A DNA stretch of 64,000 bases, taken from assembly GCA_006937955.1 (NCBI GenBank), contig SSNP01000052.1, forward strand, positions 2,719,886 to 2,783,885, given 5' to 3'. Source of the stretch: Pachypanchax playfairii (taxonomy: Eukaryota > Chordata > Actinopteri > Cyprinodontiformes > Aplocheilidae). A program made the position numbers and the translations under genes. Under the pieces are notes generated by a model. The model had not been told where the DNA came from and did not search any database. It was given only the letters and a program-made list of their open reading frames with translations. Position 1 is the stretch's first letter; each line of letters begins with the position of its first letter. Below, one piece after another: positions 48,001-56,829 of this stretch.

Positions 48001-51000
48001 AGCTTTCAGCTGCCACAGCATCAAAGATAAATGTCACAGGTGAAGAAAGTGGGCGTGTCTAGAACTAAGTCAACTAAGGTGAAATTAAAACTGAATAATT
48101 CAGATAATATTTATCTTGTGAGGAATCTAACAGAAATGGTTGGTGGGTAACAGTTGAACACATAGTTCAGGCATGTCAATAAGTTTTCTTTAAACTGATG
48201 CTTATTTTATTGATTTGATAAATTTGTGTTTTTTGCACATTTGTTTGAACTCTATACCCACCAGTCTGCCTTACCTCTTGATATACAAGCTATACAAGAC
48301 TTGCCAAAGTTTTAATGTAGTTTTTCATCAGAGCATCTGCTGTTTATTCATTAAGATGAGTGCAACATTCTGTGTAAATATGATAAGTCCCGTGATCACA
48401 CACAACTTGAAAAGCACATTATTCAACCATGAAGGACACTGAAGAAATACGGAGAAGGTTTCATGACAAAACTGGAAAATTCATAGACTTAATTTTTAAA
48501 CTCATTGAGACAAACTTACTGCTGTCGTTTTCGTTTGGTTTAAGATATTTAGGGGAAGAGACACAGAAATGAAATTATTATAGTTGCAACTTTTTGGAGT
48601 TTTTGTGTTAACGTGCAAAATATTTCATAGATGTTTTTTTAACCTCAAAAAGTCTCAATTGATGGATTTTGCTCAGTGGTCATAAAACTTCCTCTATAAT
48701 ATATCAGAGCTTTGTGATGCACTTAAATTTAATAAACTGAAAATCTGCAAACTGCTTCCACAAACATTCGTGGAAGAATGGGTCTCTCTCAGGAGATCAG
48801 TGATGTCCAGAGTGGTGCAGCAACAGGAAGCCACGCATCAGTTGGATATGGGCCCTTGCTTGGTTCTAGATAAGCTAATGACTTACCAAGTATTTTTGGA
48901 CACATTAATTCCCTCAACTCTGTGTGAACTGTTCACATCCTGACTGTTCCAACAAAGCAGAACCATAAAGACGTCAATGAGTGTAAAAGCACAGAGTCCT
49001 GACCTCAACCTGATAAAACACATTTCTGGTGGATTAGAGTGAAGACAGTGAACCAGGCCTTCTTGTTGAACATTAGATCCTGATCTCACAGACACACGTC
49101 TGGAGGAGGAGTCCAACATGTCTATAAACATTCTTTTAAACTATGTTGTTAAGCTTCCCTAAAGCGTTGAAGCTGCCGAGGGCATAAACCCTATAGATTA
49201 AGAATAAAAGGTCATAAAAGTTCATGTGAGTGTAAAAGTAGATGTCTCAATATTTTTGGCATCATAGTGTAAAATCAATGGAGCAGTGTCATCCAGTAAA
49301 TGATTTTGACCAAGTTATTTATCATTATAGATTATAATGTAGGTAGTGGATTACATTTTATTCAGTGTGGTCTATTTGGGAAACTTAAAGGTTATTAATC
49401 CTAAAACTTAAAACAGGACAAAATAACTTTTAAAACTTTAAGCTACAGTTATGAAACTTGTCTAAGTGGAAACTCACCAAAAAATATGTTCATCTTTATA
49501 TTAGACACTCTGGACCCTCTGATGGCTTTACAATAGACAAAATAACTTCAGTAATTCAGGTCGCAGCAAGAAGTGGTGTTTTGATGATTTATGCTGCCCT
49601 GATGAAAAATGCCGCCATCATACAAATTAACAATTTATTTCATAATTAGATGTTATTAGAAGTTTATACAGTATTCTTGTTTATGGTGAGTGTTCCCTGT
49701 TAATTATTTAAACATATTTTTATGATCCTTCCCTGATATTTTCTAAATAAAAGCCCTCTGGGTCCTTATCGGCCATTGTTGGGTCCTTCTCCTCTGGGTG
49801 TGTCCAAACATTTGCCTGTCGCTCTGACAATGCAAAGAAAGTAAAAATAACATCATATTTAGTGTTTCTGTCCTGGGAGGATTTATTTGATAGGTAAAAT
49901 GTATTTATGGAAAAATATAGAAACAAAAATAAACAATAAATCTCTTTACTGAAGTCAAGACTGTAGAACGACACGTGTGCAGAAGGAATCGGTAGCACAT
50001 CTCAATAGGTAGCATATTTCTACAGAACACCTATTCCAGTAACGGCCGTCTGAGACACGACTGGAGAAAAAGTATTTAGTACTGATTTAAAATTATCAGT
50101 TTTTATAAAGATCATTAAAGAATAAATTACCAAACTGTATTTGACATGGTTGTTTATATTTGAAAATACACATGTTAAAATATTTTTTCATGTTTGTACA
50201 GTATGTATTTTATGTCTGTAAATACAATAAATGTAGTTGTATTTTTAAGTTAATCATTGCACATGTCCAACACATGTTCCACATAAGAAACAGATGTCTC
50301 AGTTTGTTACTGGATGCACAAAAACCTTCACATGTCTCACATTTACGCTCAAAGACTGTAATTTAATACCTTTTCTCAGCTGCTGTTCACCTGGTCATGT
50401 TTAGCAAAGATGTGACTACTGTTTGTTTATATGACAACATTACATGATAGTTACCACTTTGTGGCTGTGACACTTTCATCTCACTTTCTTCAATGAAAGA
50501 ATCTGTTTTCTGTTTCAGGACGTGGCGGCTCATAACAACCAGTCTTCATTTACACAAGGTACACCTCACTGAAACACATAAACATACACCAACTGTAAGG
50601 AATAATGCAGCAGGTAATGCACGTGTCACTTTATTTATGCTTTGGTTTTCAGATACCTTTGTCTCTGATGTTGCCTCCGGATCTCCAGCCGAGCAGTCGG
50701 CTGCAGCCAGTGATGACGGGCTGCAGTGTGCAGGGTGGAAAGCAGTGCCGTCTGTCACCAACTCTGGGCTGCAGCCTGCTGTGATGCCCTGGTCTTCATC
50801 TGACTACAACCAACAGGATTCCACCACTCAGACTCTGGCCTACCCAGCTACCCCCACCCTCACTGCAGATGTGTACATGCCAACTCTGTGCCCCAGCTAC
50901 ACCATGCTGACCTACACACACACTCCACTCATCACTAACTTTGGGGTGAGTGAGAATCCTTGAGGCAACTTGAAATTAGCTTTAGCAGAAGATATTAAAT

Positions 51001-54000
51001 GGAAACATGTTGATACATTCAAAAGGAAGTGACTTGCTGACCATTTTAACAAATGCAATGCTGAGACTCAAAGAAAGAGAAAAAAAGTCAAGGGTTTTAT
51101 TTGTCATGTTTCTTTGAATAGAAATATGACTGCTGCTGATAGGAAGGAACACTGAAAATGGAATAAAATAGATGCATAATTGGATCTGTACCTGACTTTG
51201 ATCTCTCAGTCAAATGTATTTGCCTGTTTAAATAATAGCAGATAATTAGACCCGAGCACTGGAGGTGGTGCGAACAATTGCATCCTTATTGTTTCTTTTT
51301 CTTTATCATTCTTTATTGTTTTGCCCAATTAATTTTTAGCTTTTACACATATTGTATTTGAATGAACTTCCCCTAGAGATTCTAATGTATCACCATCAAA
51401 CTTGGTCAGTTCAGTTGTTAGGCACACGGAATTGAAAAATATAAAATTATTTTATGTAACTTTAATGGTGTGGGCGTGGCTTCACCTCAAACTTTTCCTT
51501 CAAGTGCAAAAAAACCTCCAAAATTGTTGGCGCTCCCTCATAATTTCTCAGATCTGGACCAGAATGTATTTGGATGATGGCATGATGGATGATGGTAACC
51601 AAACTATTAAGCTAACTTTAGCCCCACCCATTGGGAACCAGTAGCGCCATGTTTTACTCTTTCAGATGATTCTCTGGCCTGTTTTAGAATATTGACATTA
51701 AACTGGGTAAGATAACAGACTGAGGAGCTAAGCTAAAAGTTTTGGTCATGGTCAGATGTTCAAACTGCTCTCTTCATTGAATGCCTTAATCTATTTTGAC
51801 CAAATCTGGTACATGCTATTACTTGTTTAGGTTCTATATAAATACTCTTGGATTCTCTGTCAACATTCAACACAAATGAACAATGCCCTCTACAAATGTT
51901 CTACCAGCTGATTGTTTTCACCAATCCTTCTAAAATTTGGCACATGCATTTAATATGTGAAGTCCTCCAAAAAGTCTGGGTTCAACAGGAAGTTGGCCAT
52001 TTTGGAACAAAGTCATCATTAGCCTAGTCAGTGTGTGGGCACAGTGGGGCCCAAGGATGGTTGTGGCTGCAAACACTACAGTGCTTCCAAGGTGCAAGAG
52101 CCATTCATCACTTTGTTCAGCTTTATATTTGGTTTTGTTTTCCTTGAGGACTAATCTTTATCTTTCCTGTTCTAAACAGTTTTAATTTGTCTACAAAGCC
52201 TGCATGCAACAGGGTTGGTTCCACAAATCAGATAAGACATAGCCGACTGGCTAGACTCCAATATATCCCAATTGTTTTCAAACGTTTCAAAATAATGAAA
52301 AGTGACACATTGCTGACGCATGCTGTTACTTACATGCCAAGATATTCTACCGGTGTCGCCTCAGTGTTGATATTAAAAAGTTCACAGTTGGCTGTATGAT
52401 TTTCATGACAGTTAAGATCGTACAAGTTCAATCTTTATCCTTCTGTTTAATTTCACCTCCTATACACAGATATTGCTATAGCAACCCCAAAATTTAGTCA
52501 AGCAACTGCTTAGCAACCCCAATTATGCTGTAACAATTATTATATAAATTGATAAATTAATCTAGGGTTGCCATCTGCCCCATATTAGCCAGGACATTCC
52601 GTATATTTATCTAAATTTGCTTGTCCCGTACCGGAAGTCTCTTTTCCGTCTGCTGCTTGTTGTGTATCTGGAATGTTTCCACTGCTGTTACACTCCTACC
52701 ACTAGGTGGCAGTAAGACTTAATAGAGGACTTTTGAGTGAAGTCAGTTTCAGGAGTAAATTTCGAAGCTGGTTTGTAAATATGGATGAACCTGCGAAAAA
52801 GAAAAGACTGTGTAGGTACTATAAAGAGTGGGAGACCAGGGTAAAGCCTGTTACTGGTGACGGAGCTTTCTGCACTTTATGCTGCTGAGAATTCACTATT
52901 GAGACCTGATCAGTCAGGAGTGAAACTCTCGATGGAAGGTTATACATGGTGAGTCATGATATCTAATGCCTCTTTTCATTTGGAATCTGCCTGTTAACTG
53001 CTATTAATGTCCAACTGATCATTTATATTGAGGTTTATTCATGTGTGAGGAAACACAACTACTGTATGTTTAAGTGTTGAAATGTATAAATAATTTTGAT
53101 TATTTGTAACTGTCTCACCAGTATTGTATCCATGCATCCATGTGAGCTGCATATTTAGATAAAAATCTGTTAATCAGTTATTTTTACCTCTACCAGGGGC
53201 AGCAGAGGAGGTTGTGTTACCAGGGCTTGTTTGTTTGTTTGTTTGTTTGTTTGTTTGTTTGTTTGTTTGTTAACAAGATAACTCAAAAACGTCTGGATGG
53301 AGTTTGATGAAATTTTCAGGATAGGTTGGAAATGGTCCAAGGACCAATCGATTAGATTTTGGTGGTGATCCAGATCACTGGTGGAGGTCTGCGCTCTCTG
53401 AGTGCTTCTCTAGTTTGTTGTATTAGCATTTTTCCAAATGCCAAAAATGTCCCTTATTTGACTGAGAGGAAGTTGTCAACCCGAGCTGATGCTAAACCTC
53501 ACCGGTCCGGAGGAGACTGTCGTGTCACTTGATCGGATCTTGTTCATTTAGTTGTGCAGCAGTGAGATTTGTGTTGCTAGCATCATTGATGCTTTTGCTA
53601 TGAACCACAACAACAGACACATTATTCTGCTCTGACATCAATTAGTGAGTAAGCTCCGCCCTCCCTGACCATAGTGCACGTGTTTGTCAAATTACAGAGT
53701 TAAAGCAGAACTAAGTAAGTTTTGCTCTCGCTCTCCCCCTACTGGTCCCCTGTGAAAGCTCACTGTCGTAACGTTCCCCCGCCGCCGCCGCAGAAACCCC
53801 ACCACCCCCCCCACCCCCCACCCCCTCCACCCCGCCGCCGCCCCCCCAACAACAACGCGCAGAGAACGCTTTTGCAAGAAGAAAGAAAAACAAAACCAAG
53901 AAAATGTCTCGACAGGTGAGTATTATTGTCATCTTTGCGCTCCTAAGGGTGGCGTTGCTAACAACGGTAAGGGCTTCATGCTTGTATTTATGTACGTGAG

Positions 54001-55418
54001 TGTGAGTGCCGTAAAGCAGGTTTGTTCTCGCGAGATTAGTCGGGTCCGATCCACTGAAAGTTGCAAGTGCTGCTTTCAGGACACAGACCCCGGAGGGAGG
54101 GGAGGGACCCACGAATCACCCTGCCAAGTCCTTGTTTACCCCCACAGGGACTCTAGAAAACATTTATTGAGGTGAAAAAACTAAAATACTTAGTTCTGCT
54201 TTAATACATGTTGTGTTGATACGTGTTAATATGGTCGCAGTTCCAAACAACTAACCATAAATTATGACACTATTTGGCAAAATGGAAAAATTTTCCTATT
54301 GTACAAAACGTAGCTCAGAGTGATAGTAAGTTGGGACCAACAGCTTAAAGTTATGAAAAATGAGTGTGTAAAACCAGAAGAACATGAGCTCTGATAACAA
54401 AACTCTTGCTTCATTTCACTGTGATTCTGTCACACATCTATCAGAAATCAAGAAAAAAACATATTAAAAATTCACATGACTCACATATACAGTAAATACT
54501 GATATTAGGTCATCAAACACACATGTACTTATGTACATATGTATTATTTACTATTTTATTTATTTAAATTCTATTAGTTTTTTTTTACTTGTAAGAAACT
54601 CTAAAGGTGATCTTTAATTTAAAGAGATTTTTCTTCCTATTTAAAATATTAGTTTTAATTATGTTCCATGTATCTGAACCATTGAGAAGTGACTGTGTTT
54701 ACTCAGTTTTAACTGTGTTTGTACTGGAAGAACATACAGAAACAGCTGCTGTATTTGCTTTGCTCACTTTTTAATTTTTGCATAAAAGCTTCAGAGTAAA
54801 TAAAATCAAAGTCAGAATAAGTATTTGAGTTGTAATCTTAAGTTCGTGGATTTAAACATTCTAATGATGTTACTTTTCTGAGTCTTTAGTCCAATAAAAA
54901 CAGTATTTATTAGCATCATATCAGAATATTTCCCTTTAGTTATTATTTATTATTGATAAAAATTGCATCCATTTTCTTTTCAGACCATACCAGTGACACC
55001 GGGCCAGTCATCCCTCTCTCCCATGGAGTTCCCAGACTCAGGGTTGGCCTACCCTCTTTGGGCCCAGCCCCTCACCACCTTATCTACAATGTCAAATCCA
55101 GGGGTCCAGTTTTCACCAGGTTCTGCAGCTCTGCCTGCGTCCCCCCTGGTCCACATGCCCTTGTCCATGTCTTTAACCACCATGATCCCTCAAATGGAAA
55201 CCCAGGGTGGGAACCCCCAGCCCCATATTGTGGATCTCCCACAGCATTCAGAGGACCAGCTGGAACCAGAACCACAGGGCCAGTCACTTAGTGAGGATCA
55301 GGAAGTAGAACCAGAAGCACCAAATCTACTGGATAAACTTCTGGAGGATCAGAAGGAGCATAATGAAGACGAGGACAAAGACTCATACACAAGCTCCCTC
55401 TTTTTGTCAAATGTCTAA
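25568..55418 (+). CDS. pou2af1: pou2af1: POU class 2 homeobox associating factor 1 (OCA-B/BOB.1), complete five-exon coding region
   Basis: The five coding exons are 25568-25583, 31808-31935, 50519-50558, 50653-50945 and 54984-55418. All introns are GT-AG and the phases (1, 0, 1, 0) join into one 303-residue frame; the human protein is about 256. Exon 1 gives MHWDK, comparable to MLWQK in mammals. Exon 2 gives PYQGVRVRDPVKELLRRKR at about residues 16-34, the family signature that clamps the Oct-1/Oct-2 POU domains on octamer DNA. Exon 4 holds a CAGW motif and a CPSYTMLTYTHTPLITN block, and exon 5 a Pro/Ser-rich activation region ending in an acidic tail. The family works in the nucleus as a co-activator in B cells. 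The signature peptide is shared with POU2AF2 and POU2AF3, but the N-terminus and the exon 4-5 motifs fit POU2AF1 best. Introns 1-4 are about 6.2 kb, 18.6 kb, 94 bp and 4.0 kb. The joining of exons is inferred from phase and homology. Confidence 0.9.
25590..27050. other. pou2af1 intron 1, first part
   Basis: This is AT-rich intronic DNA. It contains short C-run and (CA)n tracts at 26196-26232 and nothing else recognisable. Confidence 0.5.
27058..27480 (+). mobile_element. LINE C-terminal fragment, plus strand
   Basis: Translation gives FSLRDQVRSFIMQEELEVEL, then SQLRWFNHLVRMHPG and PTGRRLLGQMQ. This is a decayed form of the RDRVRSS-IREELRVEPLL-RWLGHLVRMPPG-PTGRRPRGRP end of an abundant fish LINE. 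It lies in intron 1. Confidence 0.75.
27570..27935 (-). mobile_element. LINE reverse transcriptase fragment, minus strand
   Basis: Antisense pieces match the RT part of what looks like the same LINE family. One is the block around GTACTTAAACTCCTCCACTT (here AGATACTTAAACTCTTCCAC). Others are CAACAGAACCACATCATC and CTTCTCCAAATCCACAGCAG. It is oriented opposite to the C-terminal fragment next to it. Confidence 0.65.
27940..28620. other. pou2af1 intron 1, AT-rich
   Basis: No feature was recognised between the LINE fragments and the exon-like segment at 28635. Confidence 0.4.
28635..28987 (+). CDS. Unidentified exon-like open segment inside pou2af1 intron 1
   Basis: A strong acceptor (TTCTGTTTTTGTAG, ending 28634) is followed directly by ATG and 353 bases open in that frame. 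A perfect donor GTAAGT starts at 28988 and an in-frame TAA follows immediately. The 117 encoded residues are hydrophilic, with a CHCELC motif near residue 42 and a basic stretch. I do not recognise the family and see no signal peptide or membrane segment. Spliced from pou2af1 exon 1 (phase 1) it would be read in a different frame and stop early, so it is not an ordinary cassette exon of that gene. It could be an exon of a nested gene, an alternative first exon, or an old transposon exon. Confidence 0.3.
29660..30128 (-). mobile_element. Small terminal-inverted-repeat element (copy C1) with an ATCA array inside
   Basis: The ends are inverted copies: GGTGATAAAGAGAATTTTGT near 29664 and the complement of ACAAAATCCTCTTTATCACC near 30103. 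The interior up to 29975 matches the reverse complement of 55600-55905 (copy C2), sharing AGTAGCCAATA(A/G)ATAAC and ATGATTTATGAATATTATAA (complement). The (ATCA)n tract is absent from copy C2. The superfamily is not determined. Confidence 0.6.
29983..30060. repeat. (ATCA)19 microsatellite
   Basis: Nineteen and a half uninterrupted ATCA units lie inside repeat copy C1. Confidence 0.97.
30130..30704 (+). repeat. Dispersed repeat copy D1 (intron 1)
   Basis: About 575 bases match 49418-49998 in the same orientation with high identity, for example TTGTTGGGTCCTTCTCCTCT shared exactly. On the minus strand both copies keep an open frame containing QANVWTHPEEKDPTMADKD. The origin is unknown. Confidence 0.9.
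30710..31800. other. pou2af1 intron 1, 3' part
   Basis: No repeat or coding feature was recognised before the exon 2 acceptor. Confidence 0.4.
31808..31935 (+). CDS. pou2af1: pou2af1 coding exon 2 (POU-binding peptide)
   Basis: This 128-base exon encodes residues 6-48, including PYQGVRVRDPVKELLRRKR, the segment that in mammals contacts both POU subdomains and the octamer DNA. The acceptor is a TAGCAG tandem, so use of the second AG (exon start 31811) would drop one Ala without changing frame. The donor is GTGAGG at 31936. The in-frame reading continues into the intron for only a few codons before a stop, as expected past a true exon end. Confidence 0.93.
31940..33335. other. pou2af1 intron 2, first part
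   Basis: This is mostly unique-looking AT-rich DNA. A 137-codon minus-strand frame at 32424-32837 has no recognisable domain and contains a C-rich/(CA)n tract (32795-32845). Confidence 0.4.
33339..33690 (+). mobile_element. Probable solo LTR of a Ty3/gypsy-type element
   Basis: The segment starts TGTCACAGTCAGCTCACTAA. Near its end it has the polyadenylation arrangement CTAATAAAGACTGTTACACA, then GTCCTGTGTCGTCAGCATCC and AGGAACGATAA, a composition typical of the R-U5 end of fish gypsy LTRs. No internal gag-pol is present. The 3' end merges into the 11-bp minisatellite, so the terminal CA and target duplication cannot be seen. Confidence 0.5.
33696..44979. repeat. Minisatellite 3: 11-bp unit, about 11.3 kb, in pou2af1 intron 2
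   Basis: Roughly 1,000 units alternate between two main forms, CCATGCAGTAA and CCATACAGGGA, with rarer CCATACAGTAA, CCTTGCAGGAA, TAATACAGGGA and CCATAGAGGGA. Complex variant blocks recur, such as GGAACCATACTGGGACTATG at least twelve times, giving higher-order repeats of several hundred bases. The minus strand lacks stops in long stretches, producing frames up to 831 codons with an 11-residue period (MVTAWSLYGYC-like). These are artefacts of the array. It makes up about 60% of the intron. Confidence 0.97.
44980..46460. other. pou2af1 intron 2, middle part
   Basis: No coding feature or named repeat was recognised. Confidence 0.4.
46470..46745 (+). mobile_element. LINE endonuclease-domain remnant
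   Basis: A plus-strand translation reads VIITGDFIHVTQDKPQP, then (after a stop) QYAECPIRDNKTLDLCYT across two frames. This is a decayed form of the GDFNH-TLDKTLP-CPTRGNKTLDLLY region of fish LINE endonucleases. Frameshifts and stops show it is inactive. Confidence 0.6.
46927..47215. repeat. (GAAY)n tetranucleotide tract with three zones
   Basis: The tract runs from mixed GAAT/GAAC units through (AATG)n (about 46975-47037) to nearly pure (GAAC)n (about 47040-47165), and ends in CAAA/CAAT-type units. The Phe/Val/Arg/Ser open frames on the minus strand are artefacts. Confidence 0.95.
47220..48730. other. pou2af1 intron 2, late part
   Basis: No coding feature or recognised repeat was found. Confidence 0.4.
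48735..49269 (+). mobile_element. Internally deleted Tc1-type element, plus strand
   Basis: The 5' part has GGAAGAATGGGTCTCTCTCA followed by GGAGATCAGTGA and GTGGTGCAGCAACAGG. The 3' part has CATAAAGACGTCAATGAGTG, AGAGTCCTGACCTCAACCTG (the DLNP box) and CCAGGCCTTCTTGTTGAACA. It ends AATATTTTTGGCATCATAGTG with TA at 49270-49271. This order matches a common fish Tc1 family whose ends read CACTATATTGCCAAAAG. Most of the transposase is deleted. Confidence 0.8.
49418..49998 (+). repeat. Dispersed repeat copy D2 (intron 2)
   Basis: This is the direct-orientation partner of 30130-30704. Together the copies bracket pou2af1 exon 2 and minisatellite 3. It includes the minus-strand frame with QANVWTHPEEKDPTMADKD. 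Confidence 0.9.
50005..50510. other. pou2af1 intron 2, 3' end
   Basis: No repeat was recognised. The stretch ends in the polypyrimidine tract and acceptor of exon 3. Confidence 0.4.
50519..50558 (+). CDS. pou2af1: pou2af1 coding exon 3
   Basis: A 40-base micro-exon encodes residues 49-61 plus one base, between acceptor TTTCAG (ending 50518) and donor GTACAC (from 50559). It fills the position of the short segment after the POU-binding peptide in mammals, but the sequence is poorly conserved, so the call rests on phase compatibility and splice sites. The following intron is only 94 bases. Confidence 0.75.
50653..50945 (+). CDS. pou2af1: pou2af1 coding exon 4
   Basis: This 293-base exon encodes residues 62-159. 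It begins DTFVSDVASGSPAEQ, then contains CAGW, and ends with a YMPTLCPSYTMLTYTHTP block followed by LITNFG. This aligns well with the mammalian region holding CAGW, VCPSYTVVG and SPPLITN. The acceptor is TTTTCAG and the donor GTGAGT starts at 50946. Composition is rich in Ser, Thr and Pro, as expected for an activation domain. Confidence 0.92.
51248..52085 (+). repeat. Dispersed fish repeat (GACCCGAGCAC-type), intron 4
   Basis: It starts AGACCCGAGCACTGGAGGTG and contains CCAAACTTGGTCAG-like, GTGGGCGTGGCTTCACCTCA and GGAAGTTGGCCATTTTGG. It ends near GTGGGGCCCAAGGATGG. These blocks occur in this order in an abundant teleost repeat. The class is uncertain. Confidence 0.6.
52564..53483 (+). mobile_element. 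hAT-like transposon remnant with nested repeat, intron 4
   Basis: The ends are imperfect inverted repeats: AGGGTTGCCATCTGCCC at the left and the complement of AAGTTGTCAACCCG at the right. Both are followed by 'accggaca/gggacat'-type subterminal sequence. Between them is an ATG at 52781 encoding MDEPAKKKRLCRYYKEWETR and a FCTLCC end, resembling the N-terminal zinc-finger start of hAT-related proteins, then a stop. The rest of the transposase is missing. A second repeat (53185-53415) is inserted. Confidence 0.55.
53185..53415 (+). repeat. Nested dispersed repeat with (GTTT)n tract
   Basis: It starts CAGGGGCAGCAGAGGAGG, continues with (TTGT)11 at 53227-53271, then AACTCAAAAACGTCTGGATG, TTTTGGTGGTGATCCAGATC and GAGGTCTGCGCTCTCTGAGT. 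This is a very widespread repeat whose class I cannot name. Confidence 0.7.
53700..54204 (+). mobile_element. TTAA-ended MITE, copy E1 (intron 4)
   Basis: Both ends carry TTAAAGCAGAACTAAGTA in inverted orientation. The TTAA ends would fit a piggyBac-type target duplication, though TTAA may instead be part of the repeat. The interior has a long C-rich tract (53777-53850), then CAAGAAAATGTCTCGACAG followed by GTGAGT, which looks like a start codon and donor, and a Cys-rich open segment. A second copy is at 56830-57330 in inverse orientation. Confidence 0.8.
54210..54980. other. pou2af1 intron 4, 3' end
   Basis: This is AT-rich intronic DNA without recognised features, ending in the exon 5 acceptor. 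Confidence 0.5.
54984..55418 (+). CDS. pou2af1: pou2af1 coding exon 5 with stop codon
   Basis: The last exon encodes residues 160-303 and the stop. The acceptor is CTTTTCAG in phase 0. Visible landmarks are YPLWAQPLTTLSTM, aligning with YFPWPQPLSTLPTS of mammals, and a C-terminal LLDKLLEDQKE segment followed by an acidic stretch and a Ser-rich end, matching the TIDKLLLEEEDSDAY tail. No AATAAA signal is seen in the first 500 bases after the stop. ATTAAA hexamers occur at 55958, 55982 and 55999, so the 3' end is undetermined. Confidence 0.92.
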   Translation, partial: TIPVTPGQSSLSPMEFPDSGLAYPLWAQPLTTLSTMSNPGVQFSPGSAALPASPLVHMPLSMSLTTMIPQMETQGGNPQPHIVDLPQHSEDQLEPEPQGQSLSEDQEVEPEAPNLLDKLLEDQKEHNEDEDKDSYTSSLFLSNV

Positions 55419-55589
55419 AAAAAGTCATATTTCTGAGTAAAAACATTTTCTCCCACAGGAACCATGTTCTTAAGGAGGTTGCTGAGAAACTGTAAATGTT
55501 GCTGTAATAACTATTTACATTTGTGAAAGAGTATTTTAAGACTTTTCTGTTGCTGTGTATCTATCAGGTCAAATTAATCAACTGTAAAT

Positions 55590-55905
55590 TCAGTTTGTTC
55601 GCTGGAGTTTTTCTGGAACTTCTACAACTTTATTTCTTCAAAACATGTTGGAATCATCGATGGTAAAGGGATGTTTATTGTTACTTTAAGCAGTAAGTGA
55701 GATTGACGATCTAGTAGCCAATAGATAACGAAACAGGTTTGTTATTTATTGGCTACTTTATTTTAAGCCCCACCAGGTCTATGATTTATGAATATTATAA
55801 CTTTTTCTTTTGGAAACCAGAAGTACAAGACCGCTACAGGTTGATAAAATGATTTTAAAATTAAATTTGACATCTGAATTTGCTACAAAATCCTCTATAC
55901 CACCT
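55590..55905 (+). repeat. Dispersed repeat copy C2 in the pou2af1 3' UTR/flank
   Basis: This is the reverse complement of 29676-29980. It has no ATCA array and only one recognisable end (ACAAAATCCTCTATACCACC near 55886-55905). Confidence 0.8.
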
Positions 55906-55909
55906 TTAA

Positions 55910-56825
55910 ATAAGGCAACGTATAATGTATATGGACAAAACTCTTCCACACCTGACCATTAAACTAACAGAGTATTCAAATATTAAAGAGGCCCTTCCAT
56001 TAAAAACAGTTTTTCTGAGGTTTCTGTTGAATATTTTAGCTCCACAGGTGTTCTTACCTTCATACTGGGTGTGAAAACAGGTCAACAACTTCTCTTTAAG
56101 TTTTAACCTCTCAAACTACGCAGGTGGTGATAACACCCGAGTTCTCCCGAGTCCGAACGGCCTGTATCTGTTTCGTCACAACTCCTTTGTTTGTTAGTAT
56201 TCATCAGCTTCTGCAGTTGAAACCACGGCTAGCATGCTGCTGGCTAAAAGCTGTTAGCATAAGACGTAGCAAACAGGAAGAGAGAACATCTACTGTTGCC
56301 ATGCGCAGCAGGGCAGGAAACAGTATACCTTGCTCTCATAGGCTAGTTTGTTAGCCAATCAGAGTCCAGCAAATTTGCATAATGAATATTATTGAGTTGC
56401 AGCCCAAAGCCTGACGAATCTTGACGCAGATAGATTGAAAGGTCCGTGTTATTGTGATGATCTAACCTTGAGGCCATTTTTGCTGTTTTCTTTGAGAAAA
56501 AACATGCAAAGTGAGAAAGAAAATATCTGTCTGTAAATGTTATTATTGTAAACTGATAGAACAAGACTAATTTTACCAGTTCAGTTTCTGTTGGCAGTGA
56601 AGGTCTGTCAGGAAGGAGGAAGGAGGACGCAGATTTCTCAGCTCGTGCATTTCAAGCTTAACTCGTTTATTCCCTCCCACAAATCAAATACACTCATCAC
56701 ATTGTCCTGTTCTTAAATCCTCTCCAAGCACAACAAAGACCTAACTCAAACCTGAAGAGAGCCAACGACACATCAAGGTCTTTCTGTAATGTAGAGAATC
56801 TGGACTGTTTAAGAAGACTAGCCCA
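55910..56825. other. Intergenic stretch, probably decayed repeats
   Basis: The words CATGCTGCTGGCTAAAAGCT and TTAGCCAATCAGAG suggest old repeat DNA. No gene was recognised. Confidence 0.35.
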
Positions 56826-56829
56826 TCAG

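Noticed and set aside
50493..50963. Continuous 156-codon frame across pou2af1 exons 3 and 4
   Set aside because: It reads exon 3 and the 94-bp intron in a frame that differs from the phase-consistent spliced product. Only its second half (exon 4) is real coding sequence.
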